Shown: positions 43,239 through 52,463 of the stretch, piece by piece
Layout: every line of letters begins with the position of its first letter
Position numbering within the stretch: position 1 is the first letter of the stretch
Source: Acidimicrobiia bacterium
GTDB lineage: Bacteria; Actinomycetota; Acidimicrobiia; Spongiisociales; ZC4RG35
Direction: 5' to 3'
Length of the DNA stretch: 64,000 nt
NCBI GenBank assembly: GCA_013812505.1
Contig: JACCTH010000082.1
Coordinates: 1 to 64,000 of the forward strand
Translations under genes and position numbers: made by a program
The notes under the pieces: model-generated
What the model was told of the DNA's origin: nothing
What the model saw: only the letters and a program-made list of their open reading frames with translations
Database searches by the model: none

Positions 43239-44450
43239 TCAGATCGGCCGGGTGGCGAGCGCCTTTGACATTCGTTCCATGGCGATTTCGAGGTCGTCAT
43301 CAGCCAAGGCATAGGAGAGCCGGGCATATCCGTCGAGTCCAAAAGCCTCGCCTGGAACGACCGCGACGTCCGCCTCTTCGAGGAGATAGCTGGCGGCCGC
43401 CATTGACGAGTCGAAGCCGCCGATGGCCGGAAACGTGTAAAACGCCCCCTCGGGCTCGAGGCATTCGACCCCATTCATCTCGTTCAGCCAGCCGACCATT
43501 GCTTGGCGCCTCTTGTCGAAGGAGAGTCGCATGTCTTCGATCGGCTCGCGCGGCCCGTTCAAGGCCGCCACGGCCGCCTGCTGGGCGATGTTGTTCACGT
43601 TCGAGGTGAGATGTGATTGATAGTTGGACGCCGCCTTGATCACATCGGCGGGGCCGACCAGCCAGCCCACTCGCCAGCCAGTCATGGCGAACGTCTTGGC
43701 CACCCCGTTGACGATGAGCCAGCGATCACCCAGCTCAGGAACGGCTGCGATCGAAGGAGCGGAAACCAATCCGTTGTAGATCAACCGCTGGTAGATCTCA
43801 TCGGTGATGACCCAGATCCTTCGCTCGGCCGCCCAACGGCCCACCGCTTCCACCTCGGCGGCGGTGTACACCGCTCCCGTAGGGTTCGATGGGGAGACAA
43901 AGATCAGCGCCTTGGTCCGGTCGGTGGTCGCTTTGTCCAGTTGATCGACAGTGACCTTGAAGCCGGTCTGGGAATTGGTGTCAACCACGACCGGGCTTGC
44001 TCCAGCTAACCGGCTCGCCTCGGGATAGGTCACCCAGTAGGGAGCCGGGATTAGAACCTCGTCGCCTGCGTCGAGGATCGCGGCCAGACCCAAGTAAACC
44101 GCTTGCTTGCCACCGTTGGTGATGAGGGTTTGGTTCGCGCTGACCGCCGGCCCCGAAAACTCGGTCGTGTAGTGCGCGACTGCCTCGCGCAGCGCCGGCA
44201 GTCCGCTGTTGGGGGTGTAGTGATGATTAGCGGGGTCGAGCGCCGCCTGGCGAGCGGCTTCGACGATGTGTCCGGGGGTGGCGAAGTCGGGTTCCCCGGC
44301 CCCGAGGCTGATGGTCGGCCGACCGGCGGCTTTGAGCTGGCGGGCGCGCTCGGTGATCGCCATCGTCGAGGATTCGGCAATGGCGCTGACCCGACCGGAG
44401 ATTCGGTCAGAGACCGTCTTTGACCTCTTCGACGCCTTCTTCGACAGCAT
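43239..44450 (-). CDS. class I aspartate/aromatic aminotransferase
   Basis: The 403-residue PLP enzyme shows SLGAGEPDFATP, NHHYTPNSGLPALREAVA, VSPSNPTGAVY, ITDEIYQRLIY and the PLP-lysine segment VAKTFAMTGWRVGW. The usual substrate pair is aspartate and 2-oxoglutarate. The family N-terminus (SDRISGRVSAIAESST) lies before the first internal Met, so ATG 44450 is used, overlapping the LEA-like gene by 44 bases; the exact start is uncertain. Confidence 0.9.
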   Translation of the reverse strand: MLSKKASKRSKTVSDRISGRVSAIAESSTMAITERARQLKAAGRPTISLGAGEPDFATPGHIVEAARQAALDPANHHYTPNSGLPALREAVAHYTTEFSGPAVSANQTLITNGGKQAVYLGLAAILDAGDEVLIPAPYWVTYPEASRLAGASPVVVDTNSQTGFKVTVDQLDKATTDRTKALIFVSPSNPTGAVYTAAEVEAVGRWAAERRIWVITDEIYQRLIYNGLVSAPSIAAVPELGDRWLIVNGVAKTFAMTGWRVGWLVGPADVIKAASNYQSHLTSNVNNIAQQAAVAALNGPREPIEDMRLSFDKRRQAMVGWLNEMNGVECLEPEGAFYTFPAIGGFDSSMAAASYLLEEADVAVVPGEAFGLDGYARLSYALADDDLEIAMERMSKALATRPI

Positions 44451-44859
44451 CTTTGGCGTCGGCCGTCGTGTCCTTGGCCTCTTCAACGACGTCGGACGCT
44501 TTGTCCTTGACTTCATCGGCGACGTCGGCCGTTGCGTCCTTGGCCTCGTCAACAACATCGGCCGCTTTGTCCTTGACTTCATCGGCGACGTCGGAGACGG
44601 CTTCGCCTGGGCTCGACGACCGCATCTCGCTCAGCTTCTCTTTGCCCTTCTCCCAGGCATCCTCGGCCACGTCCTTGCCTTTCTCCCAAGCCTCTTCGGC
44701 CGCGTCCTTGATCTTCTCCATCACGGGTCCGGCCTTCTCGAGGGCATCGCCCGCGACTTCCTTTGCTTTCGCGAGCAAAGGGCCGGCCTTTTCGGCGGCG
44801 TCGTCGGCGAGCTCTTTGCCCTTCTGGGCAGCGTCCTTCATCGTGTCCTTGATTGACAC
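44407..44859 (-). CDS. LEA-like hydrophilic repeat protein
   Basis: The 150-residue protein is almost entirely Ala, Lys, Glu, Asp and Val with no Cys or Trp cluster. It consists of roughly 11-residue amphipathic repeats such as KAKEVAGDALEKAGPV and VADEVKDKAADVVDEAKDAT. This is the composition of group 3 late-embryogenesis-abundant proteins, which protect membranes or proteins under drying or salt stress. The GTG at 44859 lies six bases after AGGAGG and is preferred to the GTG at 44865. It precedes and overlaps the aminotransferase gene. Confidence 0.75.
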   Translation of the reverse strand: MSIKDTMKDAAQKGKELADDAAEKAGPLLAKAKEVAGDALEKAGPVMEKIKDAAEEAWEKGKDVAEDAWEKGKEKLSEMRSSSPGEAVSDVADEVKDKAADVVDEAKDATADVADEVKDKASDVVEEAKDTTADAKDAVEEGVEEVKDGL

Positions 44860-44878
44860 TTGCACCCTCCTGTGGTGA

Positions 44879-45598
44879 TTAGGGGTAACGGTAGACGCTG
44901 ACGATCCGCCCGGCAGCGTCGAGAAGCAGCGCCGTATCGCCGTTGTTGTTCCACACAGAAGACGTCAAGACCACGGTTTCGCTCCCGGCCGGCATTGTGA
45001 ACTCACCCAGCTCGATCCGATTGACCGATGATTCGTCGCGCAGGACAAATCCGGACAGATCGACCGCTCGCCTTTCCAGGTTTCGAATCGTCACGGCCTC
45101 ATCGGTGTCTTCGCCCGGCGGATTGAAGACGACGTCCACAATTGCAACATGAGGGAGAGGGTCGTTGACGCCGCAGATCCCGATGGCCCACATACCCCGA
45201 GCGTCGATTCGAGCGTCTCCCTCCGCATCGAGGAGCTCGGTTGCGCTCGAGCTCAACGCCAGGGCGTGGCCGCTGCGGACCAGCTCCTGGTTGATCCAAC
45301 TGTCCTCGAAGTAAACCTCGGCCAGGCTCCGATCGAACTGGTCGACGTCGACGATGACCAACTCGACCATTCGGTCTGCGATCTCGTTCTGAAGCCATTC
45401 GCTTGCCTCGGCTCCGTAGCACTCGTCAAGCTCGGGAGCGTTCACCCCGACCAGACGAACCTCGAGGTCACCGGCCCGAAAGCTGTCCCCGTCGGCGACC
45501 CGGTCAACCGTGGCCCCTATTCGATTGGAGGCGAGCGTGGTGTCCGGGGAATTGGTTGTGACACAGGCGGCAAGGCCGAGCAGGAGGACGAGGCGCAT
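44879..45598 (-). CDS. lipoprotein with thermonuclease (SNase) and lamin-tail domains
   Basis: The 239-residue protein has a lipoprotein signal (LLLGLAAC). The staphylococcal-nuclease-like domain (about 30-135) has VDRVADGDSFR, VRLVGVNAPEL and the catalytic-type Arg/Glu region DRSLAEVYFED. A lamin-tail (LTD) beta-sandwich (about 150-239) follows, with VFNPPGEDTDEAVTIRN and LSGFVLRDES. It is a secreted, membrane-anchored nuclease. It begins right after the flavoprotein stop, as the last gene of a three-gene operon. Confidence 0.85.
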   Translation of the reverse strand: MRLVLLLGLAACVTTNSPDTTLASNRIGATVDRVADGDSFRAGDLEVRLVGVNAPELDECYGAEASEWLQNEIADRMVELVIVDVDQFDRSLAEVYFEDSWINQELVRSGHALALSSSATELLDAEGDARIDARGMWAIGICGVNDPLPHVAIVDVVFNPPGEDTDEAVTIRNLERRAVDLSGFVLRDESSVNRIELGEFTMPAGSETVVLTSSVWNNNGDTALLLDAAGRIVSVYRYP

Positions 45599-46942
45599 TC
45601 ACGCCCTGGCTTCAGCGGCGCGGCGGGAGGCGATGTGGATGAGGTCCCAGACGCCCGAGAATGGAGGCGCGTAGGCAAGGTCGACCCACGCCAGGTCCTC
45701 GACCGCCATCTCGGTCCATAGGGCCATGGCCAACCCATCGATCTTCTTCCCGGAGCCGGGACCACCAGCGATCTGCGCCCCGACCAGCCGACCCGTCGCG
45801 CGGTCGGCGATCACCTTGAGCTCAACTGGCGCGGCATTCGGCCAATAACCGGCGGTATTGGTGCCGTTGACCGTCCCCGACACCACCTCGAGACCGGCCG
45901 CTTCCGCCTGCCGCGAAGTAAGACCCGTCCGAGCCAGCTCCACCTCGCCCACTTTGGTGATGGCGGTGCCCAGCACGCCGGGAAATCTCGCTTTGGCCGA
46001 ACCGTTCATGGAAGCGGCGATGTTGGCGCCGGCAATCCGCCCGGCCTTGTTGGCCACAGTGCCAAGGGCAATGTTGACTTGGCGCCTGCTGATGCGGTGG
46101 GTGGCCTCCGCACAGTCGCCGGCCGACCAGACACCTTCGAGGTTCGTCTCCTGAAATTCGTTCACCGCCACCGCCCCGCTGTCGCCGAGGGCGATGCCTG
46201 TTTCGCGGGCAAGCTCGACTTCGGGGTCGGTCCCAACGCCGAGCACCACGAAGTCGGCGGGGATCGTGTCGCCACCGGTGGCCACACCCTCGGCGGTTAT
46301 CCCGTACACAGGCGCCGAGAGCACAAGCTCGATTCCCAGCCGGCGGCACGCTTCGTTGGCGGCGGCTCCGATGTCGGGGTCGATCGTCCGCGAAAGCACA
46401 TGGCTGCCAGAAGTAACGAGTGACACGTTGACTCCCCGATGACAGAGTGCTTCGGCCGCTTCGAGCCCGATGTAACCGCCGCCGACTACTGCGGCCTTCT
46501 TGACTCCGCCATCGACCACGTCGCGTAGTTGGGCGGCGTCGTCCAAGGACCGCAGTCCGTAAGCGCGGTCGGCGCCGATGATCGAATCTGGCCGCGCCGG
46601 TGCGGCGCCGGTCGAATACATGAGAAAGTCGAATCCAATCCGCGTGCGCTCGCCCTCTTTCTCCACCACGACCGAGCGCCGATCGAAGTCGATGCCACGG
46701 ACCGTGGTTTGGAGCTGTACGTCGATGCCTTGATCGGCAAACTGTTGCGGGGTCCGTGCCACCAATCGGTCGATCGAGGACACTTCCCCTCCGATCAGGT
46801 AGGGCTCGCCGCAGGCTGAATAGCTGACGTGGTTGCCCCGCTCGAAAGCGATGACCTCCAAGTCGGGGACGAGTCGCTTGGCGTGACTGGCCGCCGACAT
46901 CCCGGCAGCATCGCCGCCCACGACCAGAAGCCGTTGTGTCAT
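45599..46942 (-). CDS. CoA-disulfide-reductase-like FAD/NAD(P) oxidoreductase
   Basis: The 447-residue flavoprotein has the FAD loop VVGGDAAGMSAASHAKR, single redox cysteine in SYSACGEPY, NAD(P) loop VVGGGYIGLEAAEAL and FAD-ribityl segment VWSAGDCAE. This is the pattern of CoA-disulfide reductases, NADH oxidases and persulfide reductases. CoA disulfide, polysulfide or O2 are possible acceptors. ATG overlaps the upstream transporter stop by four bases. Confidence 0.87.
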   Translation of the reverse strand: MTQRLLVVGGDAAGMSAASHAKRLVPDLEVIAFERGNHVSYSACGEPYLIGGEVSSIDRLVARTPQQFADQGIDVQLQTTVRGIDFDRRSVVVEKEGERTRIGFDFLMYSTGAAPARPDSIIGADRAYGLRSLDDAAQLRDVVDGGVKKAAVVGGGYIGLEAAEALCHRGVNVSLVTSGSHVLSRTIDPDIGAAANEACRRLGIELVLSAPVYGITAEGVATGGDTIPADFVVLGVGTDPEVELARETGIALGDSGAVAVNEFQETNLEGVWSAGDCAEATHRISRRQVNIALGTVANKAGRIAGANIAASMNGSAKARFPGVLGTAITKVGEVELARTGLTSRQAEAAGLEVVSGTVNGTNTAGYWPNAAPVELKVIADRATGRLVGAQIAGGPGSGKKIDGLAMALWTEMAVEDLAWVDLAYAPPFSGVWDLIHIASRRAAEARA

Positions 46943-48276
46943 CGGTCAACGCCGGCCGACGCGCCCTCAAACGTCCAGTTGTTCTTGGCTTCGCGGGCGC
47001 GGTCGATATCGACGAACGCGAGGAGGATGAAGCCGAGAACGAAGAGCACGATGAGCGAAAGGATTGCGTTGCGGCTGCTCCCTGTCATCTGGTTGACGAT
47101 CCCGAAGAGCAAGGGACCCCAGATCGCGGCGAACTTCGAGAACACCGAGTAAAACCCGTAGAACTCGGCCGAGGCTTCTTCCGGAATCATCGATCCGTAG
47201 AGGCTGCGAGACAACGCCTGGGTGGCGCCCAGCACCAGGCCGACCGAAGCCGCCAGACCCAGGAAGGGGATGAACTCGCCGTCGGGCAGCCGATAGCCGA
47301 GCACCGAGACGCCGATCCAGAGAACGAGGGAGATGAGGATCGCCCTTTTGGGGCCGATCCGGTCAGCGATCCACCCGAAGGTGAGCGCGCCGACAAACGC
47401 GACCGCCTGCACGACCAGAAAGGCGATCGCCACGTCGCCCGTCTCCAAGCCCAAGGTCTCGGTGGCAAATGCCGACGAGATCGAGATGATCGTTTGGACT
47501 CCGTCGTTGTAGAGCAGGAAGGCGAGGAGGAAGAGCAAGAGGTGGGGAAAGTGCCGCAGCCTTCGCACTGTGCTCCAGGTGCGTCCGAAACCGATCCGCG
47601 CATAAGTCAGGAACCGGTTGCCGCCCCCGGGAGGAAGTTGTTCAGCGACTCCTGGCTCGCGCAGACGCCGGAATGAGAAGATCGCAAAACCGAGCCACCA
47701 AAGCCCGGCCGCCACGATGGCGATGCGGGCGGCCGTGGCGGTGAAGCTGTCCGGGCTGAACTGGATGAGGAGCAGGGAAAGCAGGAACTGCAATCCCCCC
47801 CCGAGGTAGCCGAAGGCGAATCCTTTCGAGGAGACGCGATCGATCGTGTCTGCGGTGGTGAGGTGGGGAAGGAAGCTGTCGTAAAACACGGCGGCGATTG
47901 CCCAACACGTCTCGACCACCAAGAAGAGGATCACAGTCGGCCAGACCGCTCCTGGCCCGACGAACGCAAACCCAATCGAGAGGATTGCACCGGTGTAGGC
48001 GAATATCCGCAGGAACCGAAGTTTGGAGGCGGCGAAGTCGCCGACAGCGCCCATCACCGGGGAGACGACGAACGCGATTATCGCCGCCGCGCTCACCATG
48101 AAGCTGAACATCGATTCTCCGTCGACCAGGCGGCCGAACAGAAGCACCCCGCCTTCGGGCATGATCTCGCCGGTGAAGATCGCCGGGAGCAACACCGCCA
48201 AGATGGTGGTCGTGTAGGCGGAGTTCGCCCAGTCGTACATCGCCCAGCCGAAGATCGATCGCCGGTCGTTTCTCAT
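46939..48276 (-). CDS. MFS transporter, UMF1/Atg22-like
   Basis: The 445-residue protein has about twelve membrane segments and the UMF1 N-terminus FGWAMYDWANSAYTTTI. Later FVGALTFGWIADRIGPKRAI is a typical MFS loop. Of three possible starts, ATG 48276 is chosen because TAATGT ends eight bases before it. It heads the operon transporter-flavoprotein-nuclease. The substrate is unknown. Confidence 0.85.
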   Translation of the reverse strand: MRNDRRSIFGWAMYDWANSAYTTTILAVLLPAIFTGEIMPEGGVLLFGRLVDGESMFSFMVSAAAIIAFVVSPVMGAVGDFAASKLRFLRIFAYTGAILSIGFAFVGPGAVWPTVILFLVVETCWAIAAVFYDSFLPHLTTADTIDRVSSKGFAFGYLGGGLQFLLSLLLIQFSPDSFTATAARIAIVAAGLWWLGFAIFSFRRLREPGVAEQLPPGGGNRFLTYARIGFGRTWSTVRRLRHFPHLLLFLLAFLLYNDGVQTIISISSAFATETLGLETGDVAIAFLVVQAVAFVGALTFGWIADRIGPKRAILISLVLWIGVSVLGYRLPDGEFIPFLGLAASVGLVLGATQALSRSLYGSMIPEEASAEFYGFYSVFSKFAAIWGPLLFGIVNQMTGSSRNAILSLIVLFVLGFILLAFVDIDRAREAKNNWTFEGASAGVDR

Positions 48277-48318
48277 CGGGCGCGACATTACGGCCGGGGC
48301 CATTACTTTGAGGCGTCG

Positions 48319-49539
48319 ATGAAATTTGTCTACTTGTTTGGGATTGTGTTCTTCGTTGTTTCCTGTAGCGGCAGCGGCGAGCCGATTTCAACTACATCAA
48401 CGGCCACAATCGAGCCTTCCGTGACATCCACGCCCTCCGCGGTGACGACTGCCACATCGGGCCAGAGCACTCCCGGCCAGTCCACAACAACGGCCGAGCC
48501 GTTGCCGGCATTGCAAGCGCTGACCTACACCGAAATTGCCGCCGGGCTGCCGTTCCCAACCATGATCAGCGCCCGTCCGGCCGATGGGGCGTTGTTCTTC
48601 ATTACTAAAGACGGGCAGGTTTGGGAGTTTGCTGAAGCTGCGCCGGAGCCGGTGATGGACATCTCCGACCTGGTTGTCAATCGCGGCGAACAGGGCTTGC
48701 TGGGCATGGCCTGGCATCCAACCGATGCCTCCCGGCTCTTCCTCCATTATTCCGACGTCAATGGCGACACCACGATCGTCGAATACACCGATCTCGACGC
48801 GGCCCAGAGTCGAATGTTGCTCAGCGTCGACCAGCCGGCCGCCAACCACAACGGCGGCACCATCGAGTTCGGCCCCGATGGTTTTCTGTGGATTGCGCTC
48901 GGAGATGGCGGAGGTGCTGGAGACACTTTTCAGACCGGGCAAACCACCGACGACCTGTTGGCCGGCCTGCTCCGCATCGACGTCGACGGTGATCCGTACG
49001 GGGTCCCAGCTGACAATCCCTATGTCAACGGTGGAGGCGCCCCGGAAGTCTGGGCGACGGGCCTCCGCAACCCCTGGCGCGTCTCTTTCGACGAGGGTCT
49101 CGTCTATATCGGCGATGTCGGCCAGGGCGCCTATGAAGAGATCAACGTCGCTTCCGCCAGTGAGCCCGCCCTCAACTACGGATGGAACCTCACCGAGGGG
49201 CTCCATTGCTACGACCCGCCCCAAGGTTGCGACACGGCCGGGCTCACGCTGCCGGTGGTCGAGGTCGCACACTCGGATTCCGGCACCTGCTCGATCACCG
49301 GCGGTGTGGTGTACCGCGGCACGGCCATCCCCGAGCTCGACGGCCACTATTTCTATTCCGACTACTGCGGAGGCTGGTTGCGAAGCTTCCTCTTCGACGG
49401 GAGCGCCGCCACCGGCCTCGCGGATTGGACCGAACAAGTAGGACTCCCTGGCGGGGTGGCCTCCTTTGGCGCCGATGCTGCCGGCGAGATCTACGTCCTC
49501 ACCAACGAACGCATCCTCCGGATCGACCCCGTCAGATAG
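48319..49539 (+). CDS. PQQ-type sugar dehydrogenase (GSDH/HHIP-like) lipoprotein
   Basis: The 406-residue protein has a lipoprotein signal ending FFVVSC and a Ser/Thr-rich linker. A six-bladed propeller follows, with VVNRGEQGLLGMAWHP, LHYSDVNGDTTIVEY, NHNGGTIEFGPDGFLWIALGDGG and ATGLRNPWRVSFD. These are shared by soluble glucose/aldose dehydrogenases. A His in the NHNGG segment is the expected base. TACTTT ends nine bases before the ATG. The sugar and electron acceptor are unknown. Confidence 0.85.
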   Translation: MKFVYLFGIVFFVVSCSGSGEPISTTSTATIEPSVTSTPSAVTTATSGQSTPGQSTTTAEPLPALQALTYTEIAAGLPFPTMISARPADGALFFITKDGQVWEFAEAAPEPVMDISDLVVNRGEQGLLGMAWHPTDASRLFLHYSDVNGDTTIVEYTDLDAAQSRMLLSVDQPAANHNGGTIEFGPDGFLWIALGDGGGAGDTFQTGQTTDDLLAGLLRIDVDGDPYGVPADNPYVNGGGAPEVWATGLRNPWRVSFDEGLVYIGDVGQGAYEEINVASASEPALNYGWNLTEGLHCYDPPQGCDTAGLTLPVVEVAHSDSGTCSITGGVVYRGTAIPELDGHYFYSDYCGGWLRSFLFDGSAATGLADWTEQVGLPGGVASFGADAAGEIYVLTNERILRIDPVR

Positions 49540-49596
49540 CCGGTTTTACGCTACCGAACCGGCACTTTTGGGTGACCGGTTTGGTCGCGAAAACGG
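49540..49596. repeat. palindromic REP-like element, copy 2
   Basis: The stretch begins immediately after the dehydrogenase stop. The left arm (49540-49562) and right arm (49576-49596) pair with a few mismatches, and the outer part CGAAAACGG equals that of copy 1 at 5431-5482. The arm sequence CTACCGAACCGG corresponds to TCACCGAATCGG in copy 1. Confidence 0.55.
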
Positions 49597-49652
49597 CTTC
49601 GGGCGCGCCGTGATCCCCGATTCTGTCGGTACCAGTTGATAGCCTCGGCAGG

Positions 49653-51335
49653 GTGGATGGAAATGGGATTTCGGGGCCCCCGGTTGGCCGGGTAATCGGG
49701 ACCGAGGACGCCACCCCGCTCGAGTTTTGGGTGGGGGTGGCGCCCGATCGTTTCCTCCAGCTCGACGACGTGGTCGCCCTCAGCCGGCCCCTTCCCGGCG
49801 GGCAAGTGGTGCATATTTATGGGATCGTCGCTCAGGTGCGAGCGCGCTACGAAGGCGCCAACTTCGACTCCGACGTTTTCCTGATCGAGAGCGGGCTCCT
49901 GCCTGCCGAGGTGTTCGAAACCGCGCAAGTGACCGCGACTCGCTTCGAGCCCGAGGTGTTCGTCCCTCCGCGCCCCGGCCAAGAAGTTACGGTCGCCCAA
50001 GGGCCCGATCGTGATAAAGCCTTGTTCTTCGACCGGATGACCGAACGGCTCCCTGTCGGTCTCTCGCGCAACGGAGAGCCGCTGTTCGTCAACCTGGAAT
50101 TCCTGGACGGACGCCGTGGCGCCCACGTCAACATCTCGGGGATCAGCGGGGTAGCGACCAAGACCACCTACGCCACCTTCCTTCTCCATTCTCTTTACAA
50201 CTCGGGCGTCCTCGGCAATCGCAGCGTCAACACCAAAGCGTTGATCTTCAACGTCAAGGGCGAGGACCTGCTTTTCCTCGACAAGCCCAACTCGGCGATT
50301 GACGACGAGCAGGCCGCGCTGTACAGCAAGCTCGGACTGCCGGCCGAGCCGTTTCGGTCTTTCCAGATCTTTGCTCCGCCTCGCAAGGGCGGCGACGTGG
50401 TTGTCCCTGACGTCGCCAGCCGGGTCAAAGGTGTCACCCCCTTCTTCTGGACGCTCGAAGAGTTCTGCCACGAGGGTCTCTTGCCGTTTTTGTTCGTCGA
50501 GTCGGAGGACGAACGATCCCACTACACGATGGTGGTGCACAACGTCATGGTTCAACTGCAGAAAGCGACACCGATCGGGGAGGGTGCCGTCCGAGTCGAA
50601 GACCGCGAGGTCCGTACCTTTCGTGAACTGGTCGATGTGATCACCTTCAAGGTGCAGAACGATCAGGAATGGTCGGGTCCGGCGATCGGCGCCGGCACCG
50701 TCAACGCTTTCGTGCGGCGGTTGTACGGAGCGGTCCGGCACGTCGAGCCCCTCATCCGCGGCGACCAGACCGCGCCCGAGAAGAATCGGATCAACCTCGA
50801 CCATCAGGTGACGGTGGTTGACATTCACAACCTGCACGACCGGGCCAAGCGCTTCGTCGTCGGGGTCACGATCCGCAAGGCGTTCGATGAAAAAGAGAGC
50901 TCCGGACAGTCGAACGAGTTGCTTTTCCTGGTCCTCGACGAGCTCAACAAGTATGCGCCCCGGGAAGGGGCCAGCCCCATCAAAGAGATCTTGCTCGACG
51001 TGGCCGAACGCGGCCGCAGCCTCGGTGTAATCCTGATCGGAGCACAGCAAACCGCGAGCGAGGTGGAGCGGCGGATCATCGCCAATAGCGCCATCCGAGT
51101 CGTCGGCCGGCTCGATCCGGCCGAGGCATCGCGCGAGGAGTACGGGTTCCTCCCCGCGGTCCATCGGCAGCGCGCGACGATCATCAAGCCGGGGACGATG
51201 CTGCTTTCCCAACCGGAGTTGCCGATCCCACTGGTGCTCGAGTTTCCCTTTCCGGCGTGGGCGACGAGAGCGGCCGAGGCTGGCAAAGCAGATGACGACG
51301 ATGAGCTGGCCGACCCATTTGCCGGTCTGGATTGA
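49653..51335 (+). CDS. herA: HerA-like (DUF87) DNA-translocase ATPase
   Basis: The 560-residue protein has an N-terminal HAS-barrel-like domain (about 1-140) and a FtsK/HerA-type ATPase core. The P-loop position reads NISGISGVATKTT, which departs from GxxxxGK[ST]. Walker B is LFLVLDELNKYAP, and GVILIGAQQTASEVERRI carries the sensor region. HerA hexamers move along DNA and stimulate the NurA nuclease during end resection. TAGCCT ends seven bases before GTG 49653. The sbcD gene follows three bases after the stop. Confidence 0.87.
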   Translation: MDGNGISGPPVGRVIGTEDATPLEFWVGVAPDRFLQLDDVVALSRPLPGGQVVHIYGIVAQVRARYEGANFDSDVFLIESGLLPAEVFETAQVTATRFEPEVFVPPRPGQEVTVAQGPDRDKALFFDRMTERLPVGLSRNGEPLFVNLEFLDGRRGAHVNISGISGVATKTTYATFLLHSLYNSGVLGNRSVNTKALIFNVKGEDLLFLDKPNSAIDDEQAALYSKLGLPAEPFRSFQIFAPPRKGGDVVVPDVASRVKGVTPFFWTLEEFCHEGLLPFLFVESEDERSHYTMVVHNVMVQLQKATPIGEGAVRVEDREVRTFRELVDVITFKVQNDQEWSGPAIGAGTVNAFVRRLYGAVRHVEPLIRGDQTAPEKNRINLDHQVTVVDIHNLHDRAKRFVVGVTIRKAFDEKESSGQSNELLFLVLDELNKYAPREGASPIKEILLDVAERGRSLGVILIGAQQTASEVERRIIANSAIRVVGRLDPAEASREEYGFLPAVHRQRATIIKPGTMLLSQPELPIPLVLEFPFPAWATRAAEAGKADDDDELADPFAGLD

Positions 51336-51338
51336 GCG

Positions 51339-52463
51339 ATGGTCAAAATTCTCCACACCGCCGATTGGCATGTTGGACGAACGATAAGGGGTCTTTCGCG
51401 CGAGGATGAGCATCGGGCCGTCTTGGCTGAGATCGCGGAGATCGCGGCGCAAGAAGAGGTCGACCTGGTGTTGTTGGCGGGCGACGTGTTCGACGCCCCC
51501 GCCCCGAGCCCGATCGCCGAAGAAATCGTTTATCAAGCCCTGCTTGCTCTCGCCGAAACCGCACCGGTGGTGTTGGTCGCCGGCAACCATGACAGCCCCG
51601 GAAGATTGGAGGCGATAGCGCCGCTCCTGCGCCTGGGTCGAGTACGAGTGGGCGCCAAAATCTCCTCCGAGGGCATCCTCGACTTCAACGCTATGGCGAC
51701 GAGGGTGGCGCTGGTCCCCTTCATCACCAAACGGGGAATCATTCGCGCCGAGCAAATCCTCAACCTCGACAGCTCCGAACTGCGGAGCGAATACATCGAT
51801 CGGGTTCAGAAGATCGTAAGAACCCTGTGTGCCGGGATGACTGCGGACACCGTGAACGTCGTCCTCGGTCATCTAATGGTTAAAGGCGGAGTCACCGGTG
51901 GCAGCGAGCGGGCCGTGCATCTCTTCGATTACGCGATTCCCACCAACAGCTTTCCTGGCCACTTCAACTATGTGGCACTCGGACACTTGCATCGCCCGCA
52001 GCGAATCCCCGCCCCCCAGCCCATTTGGTACGCGGGTTCTCCGCTGCAGCTCGACTTCGGCGAGGAGAAGGATCGCAAGGCGGTGATGATCGTCACCGCC
52101 GAGCCCGGTCTCCCGGCCCAGGTTGAGTCCCGAGCTCTCAACGCGGGTCGCAAGCTCAAGACGCTGCGCGGCACTCTGGAGTCACTCCGCGATGCAGATG
52201 TGGGCGAGGCCTATTTGCGAATTGAGCTCGATGATCCGTATCGGGTCGGCCTCTACGACGAGGTACGAGAGATCTTTCCGAATGCGGTCGATGTCAAGTT
52301 GCGTACTCAGTCCGCGGCGGCAGGGGCGCGGGCGCTAGGTCGCATCGGCCGTCCGCCACAGGAGTTGTTTGCCGACTACCTGGAAGGCAGATCGATCAAA
52401 GACGAGCGGCTCAACGGCTTGTTCGCCGAGCTCTTGGCCGAAGCCCAGGAAGCCGCCTCGTGA
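51339..52463 (+). CDS. sbcD: SbcD/Mre11 exonuclease subunit
   Basis: The 374-residue calcineurin-fold nuclease shows the metal motifs LHTADWHVG, AGDVFDAP, AGNHDSPGR and ALGHLHRPQ in order. It forms the Mre11 part of the complex with SbcC/Rad50 and cuts DNA ends and hairpins. It overlaps sbcC by four bases (GTGA). Confidence 0.95.
   Translation: MVKILHTADWHVGRTIRGLSREDEHRAVLAEIAEIAAQEEVDLVLLAGDVFDAPAPSPIAEEIVYQALLALAETAPVVLVAGNHDSPGRLEAIAPLLRLGRVRVGAKISSEGILDFNAMATRVALVPFITKRGIIRAEQILNLDSSELRSEYIDRVQKIVRTLCAGMTADTVNVVLGHLMVKGGVTGGSERAVHLFDYAIPTNSFPGHFNYVALGHLHRPQRIPAPQPIWYAGSPLQLDFGEEKDRKAVMIVTAEPGLPAQVESRALNAGRKLKTLRGTLESLRDADVGEAYLRIELDDPYRVGLYDEVREIFPNAVDVKLRTQSAAAGARALGRIGRPPQELFADYLEGRSIKDERLNGLFAELLAEAQEAAS

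Noticed and set aside
49551..51872. Minus-strand open frame of 773 codons opposite herA and sbcD
   Set aside because: It mirrors the codon bias of the genes on the other strand, has no family motifs, and both plus-strand genes have clear catalytic motifs and coupling.
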